A stretch of 64,000 nt of DNA from the NCBI RefSeq assembly GCF_000315915.1, contig NC_020187.1:1715679-1779678 (forward strand), read 5' to 3'. A program made the position numbers and the translations under genes. Source of the DNA: Henningerozyma blattae CBS 6284 (lineage: Eukaryota; Ascomycota; Saccharomycetes; Saccharomycetales; Saccharomycetaceae). The notes below the pieces were generated by a model. It saw nothing but the letters and a program-made list of their open reading frames with translations, had not been told where the DNA came from and ran no database searches. Of this stretch, positions 21,728 to 32,297 are shown piece by piece (the first letter of the stretch is position 1; every line of letters starts with the position of its first letter).

Positions 21728-23020
21728 TTACAAGAAGTAACTCAATACAGAAGCTGGCAGCTTGTTAGAGTCGGTCAAAGTCTTAGCGATAGTCTGTAAA
21801 GCAGTCTTGGCATCAGTCTTGATCTTGTCAGCAACCTCGACTAATTGATCGTCATCTAGACTATCAACAATCAAAGCAATTTGTTCGTCGATAGCTGCAG
21901 CCTTGTCGATGTCGCCAAAGTAGTCAGCTTCCTTAGCGGCATTACGGATGGCTCTCTTATTTTTCTTCTTAGCAGCCTTGGCAGCTTCCTTAGACTTCTT
22001 CTTGGAGGCCTTGGCATCAGCAGCATTCTTAGCCTCTTCTTCAGCCTTAGCCTTGGCATCAGCTTCAGCCTTAGCTTTAACTTCAGCTTCAGCTCTGGCA
22101 CCAGCTTCTCTTTCCCACTTCTTTCTGGCTTTTTCCTTCTTTTCTTCTTCTTTGAACATCTTGATACGTGGATCTTCATTCATAGCTCTTTCAACAAGCT
22201 TGACTAATCTGGCATTATCAGCAGTCTTTTTCTTGTTTCTAGCAGCAGTGTTTTTCTTTTCAATATAACGTTTGTGATCTCTGTTAGAAGAATCATCTGG
22301 AACATCTTCATCCAGGAATTCAAATGATCTCCAAGAGTCAAATCTGTGCCAGAAGGCATAGAATTCTTCGACTTCTTTTTTGCTGCTCTTAGCGTCACCT
22401 AAAGTTGGAACTGGTGATTTCTTTGAGAAACGAGCTTCAGAGACAAAAACAGGGCCCCAAGCTTCGTAAAAATCATAATCACCACTTTTCTTTGGTGGTA
22501 AAACATCAGCTTGGAAATCACATGAATCATATTGAGCTCTCTTAGTAGAATCAGTTAAAGTTTCAAAAGCCTTTTGGATGATCTTGAAAATACCATCTTG
22601 ATCTAAACTACCACCTTCAGCAGAAGTCTTATCTGGATGGTACTTTAAGACTTGCTTTCTATGAGCCTTGATGACTTGTGTATCATTAGCCCTGTAACGT
22701 AATTTGGATAAACCCATAGCTGCGTATAAATCGGCAGTTTTCCAGTCTCTTGGATCATGGGTTAATAAGCTAGGGTCAGCTAAGTCAGTATCGAACAATA
22801 GTTCGTCTGGATCGACGTTGTTTTCTTCAACGTTTTTAACATTTCTTTCAGCTTCCAATTTTTCAAATTCAGACCAAGTATGATTTCTTAAGGTTCTTTG
22901 AGCATGGTGCATAAAAGCTTTACCAACTGGTTCGACTGGACGACGAATTGGTGCGGATAATTTAGCTCCAGATGCAACATGAGCACCGGCTTCAACAGTT
23001 AAAGATGGTAAAGTGAACAT
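21728..23020 (-). CDS. ZUO1: Zuotin, ribosome-associated J-protein Zuo1
   Basis: 430 residues against 433 in S. cerevisiae. With Ssz1 it forms the ribosome-associated complex that stimulates Ssb Hsp70 on nascent chains (family knowledge). The J domain begins near DLYAAMGLSKLRY (about 98) with the HPD triad at 128-130. The zuotin-homology domain includes FYEAWGPVFVSEARFS and FYAFWHRFDSWRSFEFLDE. A charged, Lys/Ala/Glu-rich ribosome-binding region (about 285-365) and a C-terminal helical bundle (from about 380) follow. The charged helix is coded by repetitive AAG/GCC/GAA codons. It corresponds to YGR285C and diverges from ELP6. Confidence 0.97.
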   Translation of the reverse strand: MFTLPSLTVEAGAHVASGAKLSAPIRRPVEPVGKAFMHHAQRTLRNHTWSEFEKLEAERNVKNVEENNVDPDELLFDTDLADPSLLTHDPRDWKTADLYAAMGLSKLRYRANDTQVIKAHRKQVLKYHPDKTSAEGGSLDQDGIFKIIQKAFETLTDSTKRAQYDSCDFQADVLPPKKSGDYDFYEAWGPVFVSEARFSKKSPVPTLGDAKSSKKEVEEFYAFWHRFDSWRSFEFLDEDVPDDSSNRDHKRYIEKKNTAARNKKKTADNARLVKLVERAMNEDPRIKMFKEEEKKEKARKKWEREAGARAEAEVKAKAEADAKAKAEEEAKNAADAKASKKKSKEAAKAAKKKNKRAIRNAAKEADYFGDIDKAAAIDEQIALIVDSLDDDQLVEVADKIKTDAKTALQTIAKTLTDSNKLPASVLSYFL

Positions 23021-23382
23021 TACTGTATGTAGATGTATTGATATTATATCTACTATTTTGACCGTAAACTAGGACGTCCAATTTATTTCAATATGTATAT
23101 ATATATATTACTAAGATATAGTGAAATTTTTCCATATAGTACGAAAAATTTTTTCATTTTTTCCGATGAGTACTATAATTTTTAAAGTACACCCGAAATA
23201 GAAATTGGCATATAATCATCGTAAAAGAGTATATGCGATGAGATAAAAAGGTTATAAAGATCCCTCAACATTTCATATATATTCTTACTGAGCTTGTAAA
23301 GATTCGAAAAGTCTTTGCTAATTAACACCAATAAAAATTTGACACACAACTATTTTCTTATAGACAGTAGTTATAAAAAAAC
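23021..23382. other. Divergent ZUO1/ELP6 promoter
   Basis: 362 bases between divergent starts, AT-rich, holding RRPE-like AAAAATTTTTT motifs near 23120-23160 and a PAC site at 23235. No gene is seen. Confidence 0.6.
23235..23244 (+). promoter_or_regulatory. PAC element (GCGATGAGAT) upstream of ZUO1
   Basis: Exact match to GCGATGAGMT, 215 bp upstream of the ZUO1 ATG. RRPE-like stretches (GAAAAATTTTTTC at about 23145-23157) lie between it and ZUO1. This fits ribosome-biogenesis-type control of a ribosome-associated chaperone. ELP6 on the other side is a less likely target. Confidence 0.55.
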
Positions 23383-24188
23383 ATGTCGAACGTTCAAAGA
23401 CAAGATTTAGTAGTCTTTAGCGACCATTCCGCCCTTTCTGACCAATTAGGAAAAATAATAGCCAAAATTTAATGTTTGTGTCATATAAGGAATCCACAGC
23501 TCCATCTTGGCTAATATCTGCTCTTATCGAAAACCAGATTGAAGGTGTTCCTGCTTCCTTAAATCGTGGTGGTTCTATGATTGATCATAGCATAAGTAAA
23601 AATACCGTCATTATCAGTTCCTTTGTTCACGATCAGAATTTTTTTGGTACATCATTACAAAAATTAAAAATTAATCCACAACGCTATAAATTCATTGATT
23701 TTTTCACAAATTTTGTTGTACAATATTTAAATAAACCAAAAGATCAAATTTTAGTAAGCCTTCTAAACTCATTTCCTGATAATTCTAATACTGAAGAACC
23801 GACAACAATTATAATTGAATGTCCTGAATTACTGCTCTTTTTAATTCCAGGATTAACAAGCGATGAATTACAGTTGAACTTTATAAATCCATTGTCAAAA
23901 AAATGTGGCTTATTAATAATAGTTTCATCAATTGAATCCTTTAATAATGATGGCACTGCTATGGATAAGGATTCAATTCAATTAAATAGATTTATCTTGA
24001 GCTGCTTTTACAAATCTATTGCTGTGTTATCTTTAAAACCGTTAGATACTGGCCGTGCAAGAGATGTAACAGGAACTTTGAAAATTTCAAAAGGTGGTAA
24101 ATCTCAAGAAATTCTACCATTACAAGTAGTTGAGAACGAATATCTATATCATACAGCAAAGGACAATACAAAATTATTCTTTAGATAG
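23383..24188 (+). CDS. ELP6: Elongator subunit Elp6, interrupted by a one-base frameshift
   Basis: Elp6 is a RecA-fold subunit of the Elp4-5-6 ring of Elongator, needed for tRNA wobble-uridine modification (family knowledge). The ATG at 23383 begins MSNVQRQDLVVFSDHSALSD, matching the S. cerevisiae N-terminus, but this frame stops at 23470-23472. The conserved body continues in another frame from about 23454 (NNSQNLMFVS, aligning with NSHNLFFIT in S. cerevisiae) to 24188, ending VVENEYLYHTAKDNTKLFFR. One missing A in the A run at 23451-23455 explains the break. The lower frame closes upstream at TGA (about 23441), so the shift must lie between about 23441 and 23470. No intron signals are seen there. 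Sequencing error, decay and recoding remain possible. It corresponds to YMR312W. Confidence 0.9.
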
Positions 24189-24368
24189 TTACTCCAACCT
24201 TTCCATAAACTAATTAATAACTCATTATTACCATTAAACTCCTTCTGTTATGCATTAAATTATATATTTGAAACGGAGAGTATATATTATGTAAAGATGA
24301 ATATGTAATACAGAATAAAATTACAAATCAAATTATGCAATATGCTAAAAATTTAATGAAATGCATTA

Positions 24369-26108
24369 TTATAACTTATTTCTTCTAGTTCTAATAATAT
24401 CATCCAGCTTAAATTCAACCGCACACCTTGTTTTGATTAGAGATAATACTGGCCATGAACTTTGTTCACCACAATTAATCCAGTAAGGGATATTATCAAG
24501 TTGGCCCTCGATTATTCTTGCTACTGATAAGTTTTTCATTCTAGGGACAATTGTTATTTCTGTAGCTGATCGTGGAGTCTTGTCATCAATAATAAATCTT
24601 TTAATCCATGAACTTACAAGACCTAAATTATCTAACATTTCAATTCTATGACGGAATTCCATAGTTAGAATATTTTTTAATTTCCTTTCCAAGTGGTATT
24701 TTGCTTTGAATGCTAGAGGCTCCATGTCTGAATAATCTAATTGTAAATTGTGTGGAGTGTTTGTATTAGAAGGATAATGCTTATAGTAATAATATTTTGA
24801 AGTTTTAATTTCATGTTTTAAATCATTAATTACTAATGGGGCCCAGTATGGCCTTGCTAAGGACACGATGAAATTATTTACATTAAATAATTCTGTTAAC
24901 CTTGTGTAAGGATTTTCTACAGTATTGCTTAGAGTAGCGTTTTCTGGAGCCAAATATTCGATTATTAAATCCTTATTATCTGGTAAAAATGAAACTATTT
25001 GGTTTTCCAAGTTTTTGCATAATAATTTTGGATGTTCTGAAAGAACACCCTTCCCCAAGCTACAACTGATTGCAGATCTTATTAAAACATTTGGAGTTGT
25101 AACATAATTTAAAAGAGTTGGGCATGATTTATCTGTTGGATGAATCACAATACTACAAACTTTACCCGTAGATTGGTAAGCCTCTTCAAAAGTGATATCT
25201 TTTATAACATATTTTAAAACAAATTGGCAAAATAAATAAACATCTTGAGAATAACCATGATGAATTAAATTTTGAATTAGAGTTCCTAAATTTAAATGTT
25301 GTTCAACATTGCCATATCCGCAACTTTTTAATAATTCGGTATCATATCTAATAATATTTAATATTGTATCTCCATTTAATAAGCGGATTAATTCATCATT
25401 TGAAAGACAGCCAAATAGTGCTGCAATGCAAGCCCCCGTGGAACTACCATTAATAATATTCGGCATTAGATTTTGTGATAATAAACCTTTAATGACACCC
25501 AAATGAAATAAACCAAATAATGAGCCACCTTTCAAGATTAGAGCTGTCGTACCCAAAGATAATTTACATCTTTGAAAAAAAGATGTCTGTGTATTAGAAG
25601 ACTCAGATGAGCTAATGACATCCAAACATTGGATAATTTTATCTAAATATTGTTCAATTAACAGTTTTGTACCCATCAAAGATTTGGTAAAAAGTCTTCG
25701 ATCGACAATTCCACCGAAATTCCTTAACATACATGGCCCTGTAGTAGATATTCTATCTTTAATAGTTATTTCATTGTTCGAATCTAATGCCAGTTGTAAT
25801 AGAGAATATTGTTGTAAGACAGAATTAAAATCATATCTTCTTGAAAAAAAATTTCGTCTCCATAAATTAGCTCCCGTTATTTCATCCACCATGGTAGCTT
25901 TTTTACACCACTCCTTATATGATTTAGAATTCTCTAGCTGCTTTATAGCTTCATGGTACACCAGTCTTGATTGTGGCCGTAAATAGTTCAATAATTTATT
26001 AAACCAGAAACAAACGATGTCTGAAATTACATGTAAAATTCCCCAAACTACAGGTGGAATGTGATCCAATGTTGCATAGAAAATGGTCAGCAGCCAATTT
26101 TTTAGCAT
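24369..26108 (-). CDS. TGL3: Patatin-type triacylglycerol lipase Tgl3
   Basis: 579 residues against 642 in S. cerevisiae. Main lipid-droplet triacylglycerol lipase, also with lysophospholipid acyltransferase activity (family knowledge). A hydrophobic N-terminus (MLKNWLLTIFYATLDHIPPVVW) precedes the family stretch SYKEWCKKATMVDEITGANLWR. The patatin glycine-rich oxyanion motif is in GGSLFGLFHLGVIKGL (about 195-210), and the nucleophile elbow GSSTG lies at about 221-225. The C-terminal part (ITIVPRMKNLSVARIIEGQLDNIPYWINCGEQSSWP) also matches the Tgl3/4/5 family. The catalytic Asp cannot be assigned with certainty by eye. It corresponds to YMR313C. Convergent with ELP6, divergent from PRE5. Confidence 0.92.
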   Translation of the reverse strand: MLKNWLLTIFYATLDHIPPVVWGILHVISDIVCFWFNKLLNYLRPQSRLVYHEAIKQLENSKSYKEWCKKATMVDEITGANLWRRNFFSRRYDFNSVLQQYSLLQLALDSNNEITIKDRISTTGPCMLRNFGGIVDRRLFTKSLMGTKLLIEQYLDKIIQCLDVISSSESSNTQTSFFQRCKLSLGTTALILKGGSLFGLFHLGVIKGLLSQNLMPNIINGSSTGACIAALFGCLSNDELIRLLNGDTILNIIRYDTELLKSCGYGNVEQHLNLGTLIQNLIHHGYSQDVYLFCQFVLKYVIKDITFEEAYQSTGKVCSIVIHPTDKSCPTLLNYVTTPNVLIRSAISCSLGKGVLSEHPKLLCKNLENQIVSFLPDNKDLIIEYLAPENATLSNTVENPYTRLTELFNVNNFIVSLARPYWAPLVINDLKHEIKTSKYYYYKHYPSNTNTPHNLQLDYSDMEPLAFKAKYHLERKLKNILTMEFRHRIEMLDNLGLVSSWIKRFIIDDKTPRSATEITIVPRMKNLSVARIIEGQLDNIPYWINCGEQSSWPVLSLIKTRCAVEFKLDDIIRTRRNKL

Positions 26109-26777
26109 CCTGATATATAACTAGTATATGTTTCCTGATTTGGTTTTTTTAATCTATATTTTTATTTTATTTTTTTTTATATTAATTATCAAGTATGTAA
26201 TAGACATTTCTAAATTTCAGTCACTAATGTGTCCCCCTTATAAAAACCTTTTTGGGAAATTTTTCAGACAAAAACAAAAATAATTTAAAAAAAGATACCT
26301 ATGAACATCTTTATACTACAGTGATACAGCTAATATTAAGGAATCACTTTATCTTGACATAGCCCAGTTTTTAGTTACATTTAACAATTTTGCGTCAGCT
26401 GATTATCATATGCTTTTCACGTGATGTATCCTTGAAATTTTCGTCTTGAATTTTTTTCAATCTGCCTTGATAGGTGCAAATCTTACTACAGTCAGGCTTG
26501 AGTTTCAAATTGGAATTCGAGATTCAAGGAATCAATATTCCTGTTCAGGTGGCAAATAAAGGATAAAAAAATTAAGATGTAAAAGAAAGACATTGGATAC
26601 CAAAGGTTTTCTTGATATCTTAATTTTAAGAAACATACACAAAGGCTTCTTGGACGTTCCCTCTTAGACCCTCCATTCTATTAGTAAACGTCCCGCCAGG
26701 ACAGGAATTTGTTCAGATTAAAAGCGTATTCAGGTTTAGTTAACCAAATTAACGATTTTGAAAATCAATATACCACA
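26109..26777. other. Divergent TGL3/PRE5 promoter region
   Basis: 670 bases with no gene. It holds a CACGTG site at 26418-26423 and the PACE element at 26548. The PRE5 reading frame is open upstream to an ATG at 26709, but the alpha-6 homology begins only at 26778. Confidence 0.55.
26548..26556 (+). promoter_or_regulatory. Proteasome-associated control element (GGTGGCAAA, Rpn4 site)
   Basis: Exact GGTGGCAAA, the Rpn4-binding PACE consensus, 222 bp upstream of the PRE5 ATG and in the same orientation. It is the expected control site for a 20S proteasome gene. Confidence 0.85.
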
Positions 26778-27479
26778 ATGTTTAGAAACAATTACGACGG
26801 AGATTCAGTTACTTTTTCCCCAACTGGGCGACTTTTCCAAGTGGAATATGCTCTAGAAGCAATTAAGCAAGGAAGTGTTACTGTTGGCTTGCGTTCTCAC
26901 AAGTATGCTGTATTAGTAGCATTAAAAAGAAACGCTGACGAATTATCATCTTATCAAAAGAAAATTATCAAATGTGACACCCATATGGGGCTGTCCTTAG
27001 CTGGTTTAGCACCAGATGCTCGTGTTTTGAGTAATTACTTAAGACAACAATGTAATTATTCGAGTCTAGTCTTCGATAGAAAATTATCCGTTGAGAAAGC
27101 GGGTAGTCTTTTATCTGATAAAGCTCAACAAAACACACAATCTTATGGTGGTAGACCATATGGTGTAGGCTTATTGGTTATTGGCTATGATAACAGTGGA
27201 TCTCACTTGTTAGAATTCCAACCGTCTGGTAATGTCCTTGAATTGTATGGTTCATCAATTGGTGCTCGTTCGCAGGGTGCTAAAACATATTTAGAAAGAG
27301 TGCTGGATGACTTTTTAGAGATTGATAATGTCGAAGAATTAATCAAAGTTGGTGTTGAAGCTTTGAAGCAATCTTTGAAGGATGAAGATTTAACTACACA
27401 AAACTTGTCAATTGCATTTGTTGGTCATGATAAGTCATTCACTCAATTGGATGGTGATGCTGTCTCTCCATACCTATAG
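26778..27479 (+). CDS. PRE5: 20S proteasome alpha-6 subunit Pre5
   Basis: 233 residues against 234 in S. cerevisiae, very highly conserved: MFRNNYDGDSVTFSPTGRLFQVEYALEAIKQGS, then KRNADELSSYQKKIIKCD and SYGGRPYGVGLLVIGYD. The N-terminal YALEAIKQG alpha-subunit signature is present, and as an alpha subunit it lacks the catalytic Thr. I chose the ATG at 26778 rather than the in-frame ATG at 26709 because it begins exactly at the conserved N-terminus that forms the alpha-ring gate. The extra 23 residues have no counterpart. It corresponds to YMR314W and is the last gene of the conserved block. Confidence 0.97.
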   Translation: MFRNNYDGDSVTFSPTGRLFQVEYALEAIKQGSVTVGLRSHKYAVLVALKRNADELSSYQKKIIKCDTHMGLSLAGLAPDARVLSNYLRQQCNYSSLVFDRKLSVEKAGSLLSDKAQQNTQSYGGRPYGVGLLVIGYDNSGSHLLEFQPSGNVLELYGSSIGARSQGAKTYLERVLDDFLEIDNVEELIKVGVEALKQSLKDEDLTTQNLSIAFVGHDKSFTQLDGDAVSPYL

Positions 27480-29814
27480 GATCCAATTTTATTATTTAAT
27501 TTCACTTAATCTATACAATTTTTTTACGCTTCCTATGATAATGATCCTACAGTTTTATATGGCATTAACAACAGGCAAAACCTGCTCTCCTAAAAAACAG
27601 TAACTAAAAAAAAAGAAGTAAGAACAACTTAAAAATAAACATTAACTAATATAACATAGTATTAATTCTTTTAATAATACTTCCTGCATTAAACAGTTTG
27701 AACAGTTCTTAAAAAGTTTTTTTTAGAAGTTTTCAATTTCTTCTGGGTAGTACTCTGAGGAAACTTCGTAGTAGTAGCTTTGTAGACACACTCTATTCAA
27801 TGTGTTTAATTATTTATTCTTTAAGGTCCGTATTCAAAATATAAAAAACACAGTGGGACTTATCACCATTTTCTATTGGCGATTTACCATTCTTTTCTTT
27901 TTCTCTATTCAAAGTAAATGTTTCAGAAAATTGCTTTTAAACATTTGTTTATCAACATCATTTCTCTATACTAAGATTGCGCTCAAACTGCTATCATGAT
28001 GTAAATTAATAGCACTTTAGAAGTGTATAAATACTTTAGTAATAGAATAGAGTTACTATCAATCATTAGTACCTTTTAGTCTGGATATCTTATAATTTTG
28101 CTCACCGAATTCTGTTTCATATTTTACATATGGTAGGAGTATTAACATAGCTTTATTGATACGATCTTATCAATTAAGCTCTGTTTACAAACTCTATAAG
28201 GCTCGACATTTCTGTACTTAACACCTCTTGTCGTTACGCTATCACTTTCAAGATACATTATATATGAAATACTTTTGGAGAGATAGAAATACTCTTCAAT
28301 TGAATAAACTTCTCTAATATCTAGCCCAAACTCTAAGCCCCTCACTGCTAGAGTTTCTTCATCTTTTTATAGTTCGAGAGCATATCTTCATAATGGTCAA
28401 TTAAGTGAGTAACCTTGGGATATAATATTATTATCCGGATGACTTAAATTTACCAAATTTTATAAGAATTATTTTTTCACTAAATTACCTCATCTATACT
28501 CATCAAATAACTTTTACCCATTATCATAAGGAAAAAATAAGTTCCTACGATATATGTAAACAGTACCAATTCATACTAAACAGATATGCTTGGCCTATTT
28601 TATAAATTATGTTAATGTTACAACTTTAAGTAGATGTAGCAATCGAAAAAGAAAAAAAGTTATCAATAGTATTAAAATTATTACTATTGTTTAAATATCA
28701 ATGCCACTTACTACGGAACCAAAGATATTATTTTGGGGTCAGCAAAGTTATTATATTTAGAATTGAATAAATATATTAGCTATATAGCTGCCGACATCAA
28801 AAGAAAACTAAATCTTCTTACTAACTCGAAGACAGCATATAATATTCCTCAAATATTTACGATGTACAAATTTACATCTGAGTTAAACAGTTGAGGGTCA
28901 CATTAACAAGAATGTGGAGATAATTAAAATCCTACACAATTGTTACTATGACCGGTTTCGATCACTTTTCCGACTTTTTCAGATATTTTTACATCCTATT
29001 AAAAAATAACGCAGATCGAGGGTCCCTTGAGCTTTCCTAGAAACTCTTGTATAATTCTTGATTGGTGACATTTTAAACAATTGTTAGTTTGTTACATTTC
29101 AACAATCAGCTTCGCCTAAGCCACAAATATATCATCGGGATCTAATTGAAATAAAACATGAAAGTAATAAAGTACTAACAGAGTTATACGTATGAGAAAC
29201 TGGGCTTAGAATTTTAGAGCTTTGTAAAATCTAAAAATCATTGTTAAAAAAGGTATTCTTGTAAATTGCTATGACTTAATATGGGAGATGGCTGGCGGGA
29301 AAAATTGTGAATAAATATTATAACTTGAATTTAAAAATTATTTAATGGGATATTCTCCACTACGTACCTCGAAAGAGATAGATTGTTGATGGGAAAAGTA
29401 TAGCTATGCAATAAAAATAGAACATAGATATCCTTGATAGCGAGTATCTTTAGATTATTTGGAAGTATCACTCAAGTATTATTTATGAAAATTATAGTAG
29501 TTCATAGAAGCATGTATATTACTATGAAAAATGATGAGCTGCAAATAAAAATTGGCAATTTTTTGATAGTTTGTACGACACAATGTGAATAACAGAAATA
29601 TTATAGAAGACAAATATATACTCGTAATTAATATTTATAAAAGTGAGCTAGTTTTTACATACTTTTATTTAGAAAATTATTTCTTTTACTTTTTGATTAA
29701 AAATAATGTCTGAACTATAGATATTTAAATAATCAAAACTATTTTTAGAATACTTCAGTTAAAAAGTTATTTAACTACTAGATCAAGTAAAACACAAAAA
29801 ATATTATAAAAAAT
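27480..29814. other. Gene-free 2.3 kb at the border of the conserved block
   Basis: AT-rich sequence with only small ORFs of low-complexity AT character (for example 27802-27999 and 28142-28345). No relic of a known gene, tRNA or LTR is recognised. It marks the break between conserved housekeeping order and the accessory region. Confidence 0.5.
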
Positions 29815-30882
29815 ATGCCATCTAATTCTATTGATACAGATGATGGTAAAATTTATGGGTACACTCCAGTAATGTCAGCACCTGCGTTATTTACTGCATT
29901 CTTCAGTATAACAACTGTCGCCATTATTATCTAAGTAATTGTACTTGCTAGAAGATTTCAAAAAAAGCATGAAAATAAAATTGGAAATCTTTACATAACT
30001 AATTTACCCAAGAAATATATTCCAAAAAAATTAGGTGAAGCCTATATTGCTTTGATGGTTGGGGGCATTGTAGAGATAGGTGGGTATGCTACTAAATGTG
30101 TATCAGTTCATTCTCAGTTTGATGTTGGTGTTTATATTACTTCTGTTGTTTTAATTTTAATTGCACCAACATTAATCGCAGCTTCAATTTATCAACTTTT
30201 TGGTAGAATGTTATTTTTTTTGGATTGTTCTGGGATGACTATTGTTCCAACTAGATATCATACTGTAGTATTTGTCATGGGGGATGTTATTAGTTTTTGG
30301 ATGCAAGCTGCTGGTGGTGGTATGATGGTGCAATCTGATTTGTCTAAGATCGGTGAAGGCATAGCTGCTGCTGGGTTATTTTTACAAATTATGTCTTTTG
30401 GTATTTTCATTTTAACAGTGATAAAATTTATGAGAAATGCAAAAGTTAAATCTCACTTATCAAGAGAACTACGTTCAGCATNNNGACATATATTCAATTT
30501 GAATATATTTATTTGTAGTTTATTAATCTTTGTTAGATCAATATTCAAAGTTTCCGAATTTTTGGATGGTTGGAATGGTTATTTGCAAAACTGTGAAGTA
30601 TTTTTATTTGTTTTTGATGCAATGTTAATGTTTTGGGTTCTTTTATTTTTTTCTCTAACTATTCCACAGTATAATATATTTAGGTTGTATAATGCTAGGT
30701 CTGGTATTAAGATGCAAGGTGAAATTGTTCAATATAATGATTCCAAGTTCGACACTAACGATGATTTTAACAATTCAAAACAAAATTTAAATATTGATTT
30801 AGAAAACAATTATGAAAGAACTAAAGAAAATGATGGAAGCTATGAAAATAGTTTACAAGAAGTAATTAGAATAATTTATTAA
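29815..30882 (+). pseudogene. RTA1-family membrane protein, copy 1, with an in-frame stop at codon 40
   Basis: Paralogue of the intact gene at 32298. It begins MPSNSIDTDDGKIYGYTP at 29815. TAA at 29932-29934 stands exactly where copy 2 has Glu41 (a GAA to TAA change would explain it; the alignment needs no gap here). The frame then continues uninterrupted to 30882 with all family segments: LPKKYIPKKLGEAYIAL, APTLIAASIYQLFGRML, TRYHTVVFVMGDVISFWMQAAGGG and EFLDGWNGYLQN. Three unread bases (nnn, 30482-30484) fall where copy 2 has PYWK. RTA1/RSB1 proteins are seven-span membrane proteins linked to sphingoid-base or drug tolerance. A shorter product from ATG 30052 would lack the first membrane span. 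Either a young pseudogene or a base error. Confidence 0.85.
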
Positions 30883-32297
30883 GATTACAAAACAGTTTAG
30901 ATATATTTTACCTCAATCGATTATTTATAGCATAATATATATAGTTGTTGCATATATCTAACTCATTTGCGTTTTACAAACCTTGTATATCTAATATTTT
31001 TGCCCTACTAACCTGAATAACTTTTTTTATGTTCACTTCTTAAGAATAACTGTATATAGCTTAAAACTTTTAGAATATATTTTTAGAATTTACACACCAA
31101 ATTATACTCCAAAATAGCTTGTTCTCGAGAGTATATTCAACGTAATAGAAATAGTTTTTCTAAAAAGAAAATCTAAAAAAACGAAGATAATTATTTAAAA
31201 GAAATATTCCTCCTGATTGGATTAATTTCAAAATATTTAAAAGTTATTCTATACAATATCTCTTTTGAATTCGTATTAAAAAGAATTATTTTTTTTTGCA
31301 AAATCCTCATGACTGGCTTATAATTTGCGTCAGTAAATTAAATTTCTATCCCAACTAGAGTACATTAAACGCTATATGAGGGCTAGGTAGTAACTCTTCT
31401 GAGATTTACAATTCAAGCTCACTTTTTTTTCTTTTATTATTGAAAAGAATTATAATTACAATTTTAGTCTATTTCAAGCATTTAATAAATTTGCTTATTA
31501 CTTTAGACAACTCCGACTAAGCCTGCAAGATAATTCTTCTTTGCACTTATATCCGGCTCTACGCCATATTCTCTCGGAAGTATGTATTCCGATTATATAG
31601 GTGAAATAAAAACAAATAGCAAAATTGACATCTTGAAAAATTGCATCAATTATAACATTTCCGAGTTGTAAACATATATCTCATTATATCTCCCATTTGA
31701 ACCCTTTTGCCTTTATCGTTTAGGCAATACATATATGTTTGTTTTTTAATACGCGTTTTGGTTCCTTTGGTTGACTCAGAAACGTTTGCATTACGCGAAC
31801 TTACAAACGAGAAACAACCAAAAGGATATAGAGTGTTGAAAAAAAATCTTGAAGTCAGACTTATCAGCCTAAGCCACTGAAACTTTCTGTTGAGAAAAAA
31901 AAAAACTAGAGAGAAAAAAATAATAAACATATGAACCTTAGCTTTGTTATTGCAATAGGAATTAAGCTACCTTTAAGGAACTAACAATGATATGAACTTT
32001 TGATAGACGCTGGAATCACCATCGACAGTCATGGAGGCAGAGCCAATTACTAAGCCTCATCTCGGATGCACGATGCTCATTAAAATTATTTATGTCTGGC
32101 TCATCTGATGGGATGGCTGATGATAAATCACTTTGAAATATTGATCTTGCTTTGTTATTATTTGACGTTTTAAAAATTTTTATTCTTAACATGATAGTAT
32201 TATAAATAGTTCTGTAATTAATCCTATATCAAAATTGTACAGCAGAGCCGTATCATTATTAAAAACTAACTGATCGTAGCAATACAATAAGGCAAAT
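30883..32297. other. Intergenic region between the two RTA1-family copies
   Basis: 1.4 kb, AT-rich. No gene supported; the minus-strand ORF at 31646-31930 looks like AT noise. A TTACTAA heptamer at 32047 could be a Yap1-type site for copy 2. Confidence 0.5.
32047..32053 (+). promoter_or_regulatory. Candidate Yap1 response element (TTACTAA)
   Basis: TTACTAA, 245 bp upstream of the intact RTA1-family gene. It matches a common Yap1 site, but a 7-base AT-rich match is expected by chance in this composition. Confidence 0.25.

Noticed and set aside
23440..23475. An intron as explanation of the ELP6 frame break
   Set aside because: No GTATGT-type donor or TACTAAC branch site lies in the small interval where the switch must occur, and the homologous residues are continuous across it.
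26415..26500. Centromere candidate starting from the CACGTG (CDEI-like) site
   Set aside because: No CDEIII-like sequence with a central CCG follows an 80-90 bp AT-rich segment, and the site lies in a normal divergent promoter.
26709..26777. 23-residue N-terminal extension of PRE5
   Set aside because: Family homology starts exactly at the internal Met at 26778, and alpha-subunit N-termini are length-constrained by gate function.
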